A stretch of 64,000 nt of DNA from NCBI GenBank assembly GCA_020636275.1, contig JACJYD010000001.1:1750001-1814000 (forward strand). Direction: 5' to 3'. A model generated the notes under the pieces. That model was not told the origin of the DNA, did not search any database, and worked only from the letters and a program-made list of their open reading frames with translations. A program made the translations under genes and the position numbers. This DNA comes from Lewinellaceae bacterium (GTDB lineage: Bacteria > Bacteroidota > Bacteroidia > Chitinophagales > Saprospiraceae). Each line of letters opens with the position of its first letter. Position 1 is the stretch's first letter. This document shows, piece by piece, positions 60,927 through 64,000 of the stretch.

Positions 60927-62363
60927 TTATGGCCGGAAGGTATAGGCATAAGTGTCGGAATACCCTTCGTAATAACCGTCGAGCACCACTTCGGCGCCGG
61001 CTTCCTGCATAAGGCGGATCGCATCCGCCCTGGTTTTGACACGCTTGTTGTTCACATGGGTGATAATGTACCCGGGTTCCATTTGGGTCTCCTCGATCGT
61101 GCTGAACCGATAGATGCTGACCACGTAAACGCCCGCTTTGCTCAGGCGCTGGAGTTCATCCTCCGAAAGGTCGCGCAACTCGAAACCCAGGGTACGGAGA
61201 TAGGCGGTTTCTTCGGTGTTTTCATCCGATCCTGCAGCAAAGGCATCCTGCAGAACAACTTCGGCTTTTTCCAGTTTTCCCTCGCGGAAATATTCCACCT
61301 GGACCTTGTTTCCCGGGCGGTACCGGGCGACCAGCTCCTGCAGTTGGGGCATGGTGAGCACTTTACTGCCGTTGACCCGGACGATCACATCTCCCCGCCG
61401 CATCCCGGCCTTGAAGGCCCCGCCGTCGGAAGTGACCCGATTGACATACACGCCCTCGGCGGCAGCCAGACCCAATTCCTTGGCCAGTTCGTTGGTCATC
61501 TCCTGTATCCCGACGCCCAGGACGCCGCGCTGTATCTTTCCGAAATCGCGCAGGTCGCGCACCACTTTGTAGGCCAGGTTGGAGGGCACGGCGAAGGAGT
61601 ACCCCTCGTACCGGCCCGAACGCGTAATGATCGCCGTATTGATGCCGATCAGATCGCCCCGGGTGTTGACCAGGGCGCCTCCGCTATTGCCGGGGTTGAC
61701 GGCCGCATCGGTCTGAATAAAGGATTCGATGCTGTATTCCCCTTCGAGGATGTCGATATTGCGCCCCTTGGCGCTCACGATCCCCGCGGTGACGGTCGAT
61801 TCCAGGTTGAAGGGATTGCCCACGGCCAGCACCCATTCGCCGATGCGTACCGAATCGGAATTGCCGAATTCGATGTGGGGGAGGTCTTTCGCATCGATCT
61901 TCAGCAGGGCCAGGTCGGTGCTGGGATCGGTACCGATCAGCTCGGCGGTAAATTCCCGTTTATCGTTCAGGGTTACCTCAAAATTGTCGGCTTCTTCCAC
62001 AACGTGGTTGTTGGTCACCACATACCCGTCCTGGGAAATGATAACCCCCGATCCCGTTGAAATACCCCCATGGTAGCGCCGCAGCCAATGCCGGTTCTCC
62101 GCCTTGATATTTACAACCGCCGTAATGACCCGCTCGGCGGCCTCCGTGAAATGGTTAGGTGCGCTCGTGGCAAAAAAACGCGGGGAGGGATTCCCCAAGT
62201 CATTCTCTGCAGCCGGTAACATCTCTTCGTAAGGATGTTTGGCCGGCATAACCGTTTCGCGGATTACCACTTCCTGCCGGGGAACCACGAAATGATAAAT
62301 GCCCACCGAGAGCAGCGCGCTTAAAAGAGAGGATAAGGCAATCCAGCCAAATTGTTTATTCAT
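60927..62363 (-). CDS. Periplasmic serine protease, Do/HtrA family
   Basis: 478 residues. N-terminal membrane/signal helix (about 8-28). Trypsin-like domain with catalytic His in VVTNNHVVEEADN, Asp in STDLALLKIDAKD and Ser in NPGNSGGALVNTRGD. A first PDZ domain (about 290-375) and a degenerate second PDZ (about 390-475) follow. The role is quality control of envelope proteins. No sensor system (such as cpx) is next to it. It is divergent from a small membrane protein gene. Confidence 0.95.
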   Translation of the reverse strand: MNKQFGWIALSSLLSALLSVGIYHFVVPRQEVVIRETVMPAKHPYEEMLPAAENDLGNPSPRFFATSAPNHFTEAAERVITAVVNIKAENRHWLRRYHGGISTGSGVIISQDGYVVTNNHVVEEADNFEVTLNDKREFTAELIGTDPSTDLALLKIDAKDLPHIEFGNSDSVRIGEWVLAVGNPFNLESTVTAGIVSAKGRNIDILEGEYSIESFIQTDAAVNPGNSGGALVNTRGDLIGINTAIITRSGRYEGYSFAVPSNLAYKVVRDLRDFGKIQRGVLGVGIQEMTNELAKELGLAAAEGVYVNRVTSDGGAFKAGMRRGDVIVRVNGSKVLTMPQLQELVARYRPGNKVQVEYFREGKLEKAEVVLQDAFAAGSDENTEETAYLRTLGFELRDLSEDELQRLSKAGVYVVSIYRFSTIEETQMEPGYIITHVNNKRVKTRADAIRLMQEAGAEVVLDGYYEGYSDTYAYTFRP

Positions 62364-62545
62364 AAAAGCAACTTCTTATGCGGTAAACAAATTATTCTGA
62401 AGGAATAGTGGTTTGCCGGTCGGTGGCTGGCATACCACTTGGAACAAGCGCAGCCAGCGGCTGTACGAGTCCCAAACCACTTCGGTTTGAGTATAACGCA
62501 AATTTCCCACAAAAGGATGACTGTGAAAAGCGTTTATTTTCTTCG

Positions 62546-62553
62546 TAAATTTG
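62546..62553 (+). promoter_or_regulatory. TAnnTTTG promoter element before the 62582-dapF unit
   Basis: TAAATTTG, exact match, 28 bases before the ATG at 62582. Confidence 0.65.
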
Positions 62554-62581
62554 CAGCATCTAAAAATAGCCACTTCTCATC

Positions 62582-62830
62582 ATGGACCGCATAAATCCCT
62601 TCGGAATAGAACCCGATCCCAATCAATCCACCAATATATGGGGGTGGAAAAATTCCCTGATCAGCCTGGGCGTTATCCTTTTTTTTACCGGCCTGGTCCT
62701 GGTGCGCTGGATACAACTCGGCAAACCGTCCATGCGCGGTATTCCGGCCACGGAAGAGCCCATGCAACAAGATACCCTAAAGACCGGTCAGGAGCTAAAA
62801 GGTGGTTTGGATCAACAGCTTTTGAATTAA
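62582..62830 (+). CDS. Small single-TM protein upstream of dapF
   Basis: 82 residues: soluble Asn/Pro/Asp-rich start (MDRINPFGIEPDPNQ), one membrane helix (about 26-46), then a charged tail. No family recognised. It has a consensus promoter and lies 13 bases before dapF, so both are likely one transcript. Confidence 0.72.
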   Translation: MDRINPFGIEPDPNQSTNIWGWKNSLISLGVILFFTGLVLVRWIQLGKPSMRGIPATEEPMQQDTLKTGQELKGGLDQQLLN

Positions 62831-62843
62831 AAAAGAAACAGGG

Positions 62844-63647
62844 ATGAGCATTGGCGGTTCTTTTCCTTTTTTTAAATACCATGGAGCAGGCAACGACTTC
62901 ATCATGGTCGACCACCGGGCGGGCTTCCACTTCGACCTGGTTGACGAAGCCTTTATCCGCCTTTTATGCGATCGGCATTTTGGCATCGGGGCCGACGGAT
63001 TGATCTCCCTGCAAAGCCATGCTGCGGCCGATTTCGAAATGAAATACTTCAATGCCGATGGCCGCGAGGGAAGTATGTGCGGCAATGGGGGGCGCTGCAC
63101 GGTAGCATTCGCCTACCAAATGGGCATTCGGAAAGACCACTATCAATTTCTAGCCGTCGATGGCCTGCATGAGGCCTTTCTTCGGGAAAGGGGATGGGTA
63201 GAACTGAAAATGGGTGATGTCGCAGCGGTAGAAGTAGGAGAGGGGTACTTTTTTCTGGATACGGGCTCTCCGCACTATGTACGCTTTGTCGATGACCTGG
63301 CCGGGCTGGATGTCTGCGCCGAAGGCAGGGCTATACGCTACAACGACCGATTTCGTCAGAAAGGCACCAACGTCAATTTCGTGGCGCCGGATGGGGATGG
63401 AATTGCGGTGGCGACCTACGAGCGCGGCGTGGAAGATGAAACCCTTTCCTGCGGTACCGGGATCACCGCTTCGGCACTGGTGACCGCCCTCAAAAATGAC
63501 ATGACGGGCAATTCGCCGATCCGGATACCCGTCATGGCCAAAGGCGGCCAACTGGAGGTCCGTTTTGAACACTCGTCCGCTGGATTTCGCAATATCTGGC
63601 TCTGTGGCCCGACCCGGTTGGTGTTCGAAGGCTCCTTTCCTCTCTAA
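62844..63647 (+). CDS. dapF: Diaminopimelate epimerase
   Basis: 267 residues; converts LL- to meso-diaminopimelate for lysine and peptidoglycan. Both catalytic Cys motifs are present: MCGNGGRC and LSCGTGITASAL. N-terminal FFKYHGAGNDFIMVD is the usual start. Its stop codon interlocks with that of the convergent TPR gene. Confidence 0.96.
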   Translation: MSIGGSFPFFKYHGAGNDFIMVDHRAGFHFDLVDEAFIRLLCDRHFGIGADGLISLQSHAAADFEMKYFNADGREGSMCGNGGRCTVAFAYQMGIRKDHYQFLAVDGLHEAFLRERGWVELKMGDVAAVEVGEGYFFLDTGSPHYVRFVDDLAGLDVCAEGRAIRYNDRFRQKGTNVNFVAPDGDGIAVATYERGVEDETLSCGTGITASALVTALKNDMTGNSPIRIPVMAKGGQLEVRFEHSSAGFRNIWLCGPTRLVFEGSFPL

Positions 63648-63973
63648 AATTCCTCCTCGTCTTCGTCGGCGATCTCCAGTTTGGCCCCCGCCAGCTCGCT
63701 ATAGGCGTGCATGTCGCCGGCCTGCTTTGCCACATCCATTCCGGTTTTATAGATAGAAATGGCGTTGTCCAGGTCCTGGCGCCGCTGGAAGAGTTTGCCC
63801 AAATGGTAGTATAGCCCCACGTAACCGGGATCTGCAGTTTTTAGCTGGAGGTAGTGTTCCAGCGCTTTGTCATCATCGCCCATTTTTTCATACTCCTTGG
63901 CAAGGGCAAAGAGCAAAAAACTGTCGCCGGGAGATTGGGCTTGAAGTTGGAGGAGTTGGGAGAGACGGGACAT
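63644..63973 (-). CDS. Tetratricopeptide repeat protein
   Basis: 109 residues with about two TPR units (DSFLLFALAKEYEKMGDDDK, YVGLYYHLGKLFQRRQDLDN) and an acidic end DEDEEEF. It is a protein-interaction scaffold with no catalytic part, and no signal peptide is seen. The upstream leader holds a CTCTCAACT stretch similar to the heptamer repeat at 38927. The start at 63973 is near the window edge, so an upstream partner cannot be excluded. Confidence 0.85.
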   Translation of the reverse strand: MSRLSQLLQLQAQSPGDSFLLFALAKEYEKMGDDDKALEHYLQLKTADPGYVGLYYHLGKLFQRRQDLDNAISIYKTGMDVAKQAGDMHAYSELAGAKLEIADEDEEEF

Positions 63974-64000
63974 ATGGATTAGTTGAGAGTTATAAACTTT

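Overview
The window is a bacterial chromosome segment from the phylum Bacteroidota, most likely class Saprospiria (Lewinella/Haliscomenobacter-like). Evidence for the phylum: secreted proteins with type IX secretion (T9SS) C-terminal domains, a Bacteroidota-type putative porin, the rpmB-rpmG-DUF4295 cluster, DUF3667 and choice-of-anchor-B proteins, few Shine-Dalgarno sites, and promoters of the TTTG-N19-TAnnTTTG type. Evidence for the class is weaker: a giant HYR-repeat protein ending in the dockerin-like module common in that group.

Layout. 1-1922: 3' half of a 23S rRNA, a spacer with a partial copy of the 5S head, then 5S rRNA and its terminator. 1954-10201: housekeeping and small envelope genes (trpG/pabA, cvpA, ribA, mazG, a bifunctional nuclease, threonine aldolase, a NUDIX-type regulator, lipoproteins). 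10512-22830: a 1,409-residue HYR/dockerin-like surface protein, then ruvX, def, a Glu/Leu dehydrogenase, an OmpA protein, the pyruvate dehydrogenase E2 subunit, recR and a large glycosyltransferase fusion. 22931-33008: an M20 amidohydrolase behind a heptamer repeat, an NtrC-like regulator without a DNA-binding domain, a LOG protein, a porin, a CapA/DUF3667/LVIVD operon and an M23 peptidase. 33009-33651: an AT-rich divergent gap with a perfect palindrome and a DnaA-box-like site. 33652-45539: alaS, an M14 peptidase, small envelope genes, a Gfo/Idh oxidoreductase with a coupled lipoprotein, and a frameshifted polyprenyl glycosylphosphotransferase. 45578-47488: ftsY and the tRNA-Arg/rpmB/rpmG/DUF4295 cluster. 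47629-55027: secreted proteins (S8 peptidase, DUF1684, a beta-propeller, a PQQ-type sugar dehydrogenase, DUF3298), a cohesin-like lipoprotein and an AT-hook protein. 55647-63973: an MRJP-like protein, bshB1, an rRNA methyltransferase, an acyl-CoA carboxylase, a Do-like protease, dapF and a TPR protein.

Three themes stand out. (1) Gene ends: many are marked by long, nearly perfect GC-core/AT-flank palindromes that serve as two-way terminators, while three convergent pairs instead interlock their stop codons. (2) Gene starts: several promoters (ribA, ruvX, recR, porin) place TAnnTTTG only 4-5 bases before the start codon, which predicts leaderless mRNAs, and two genes carry heptanucleotide tandem repeats exactly at the predicted transcription start. 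(3) Surface biology: a dockerin-bearing giant protein without a T9SS tail and a separate cohesin-like lipoprotein suggest a non-covalent surface-tethering pair. No CRISPR array, prophage or insertion sequence was seen.
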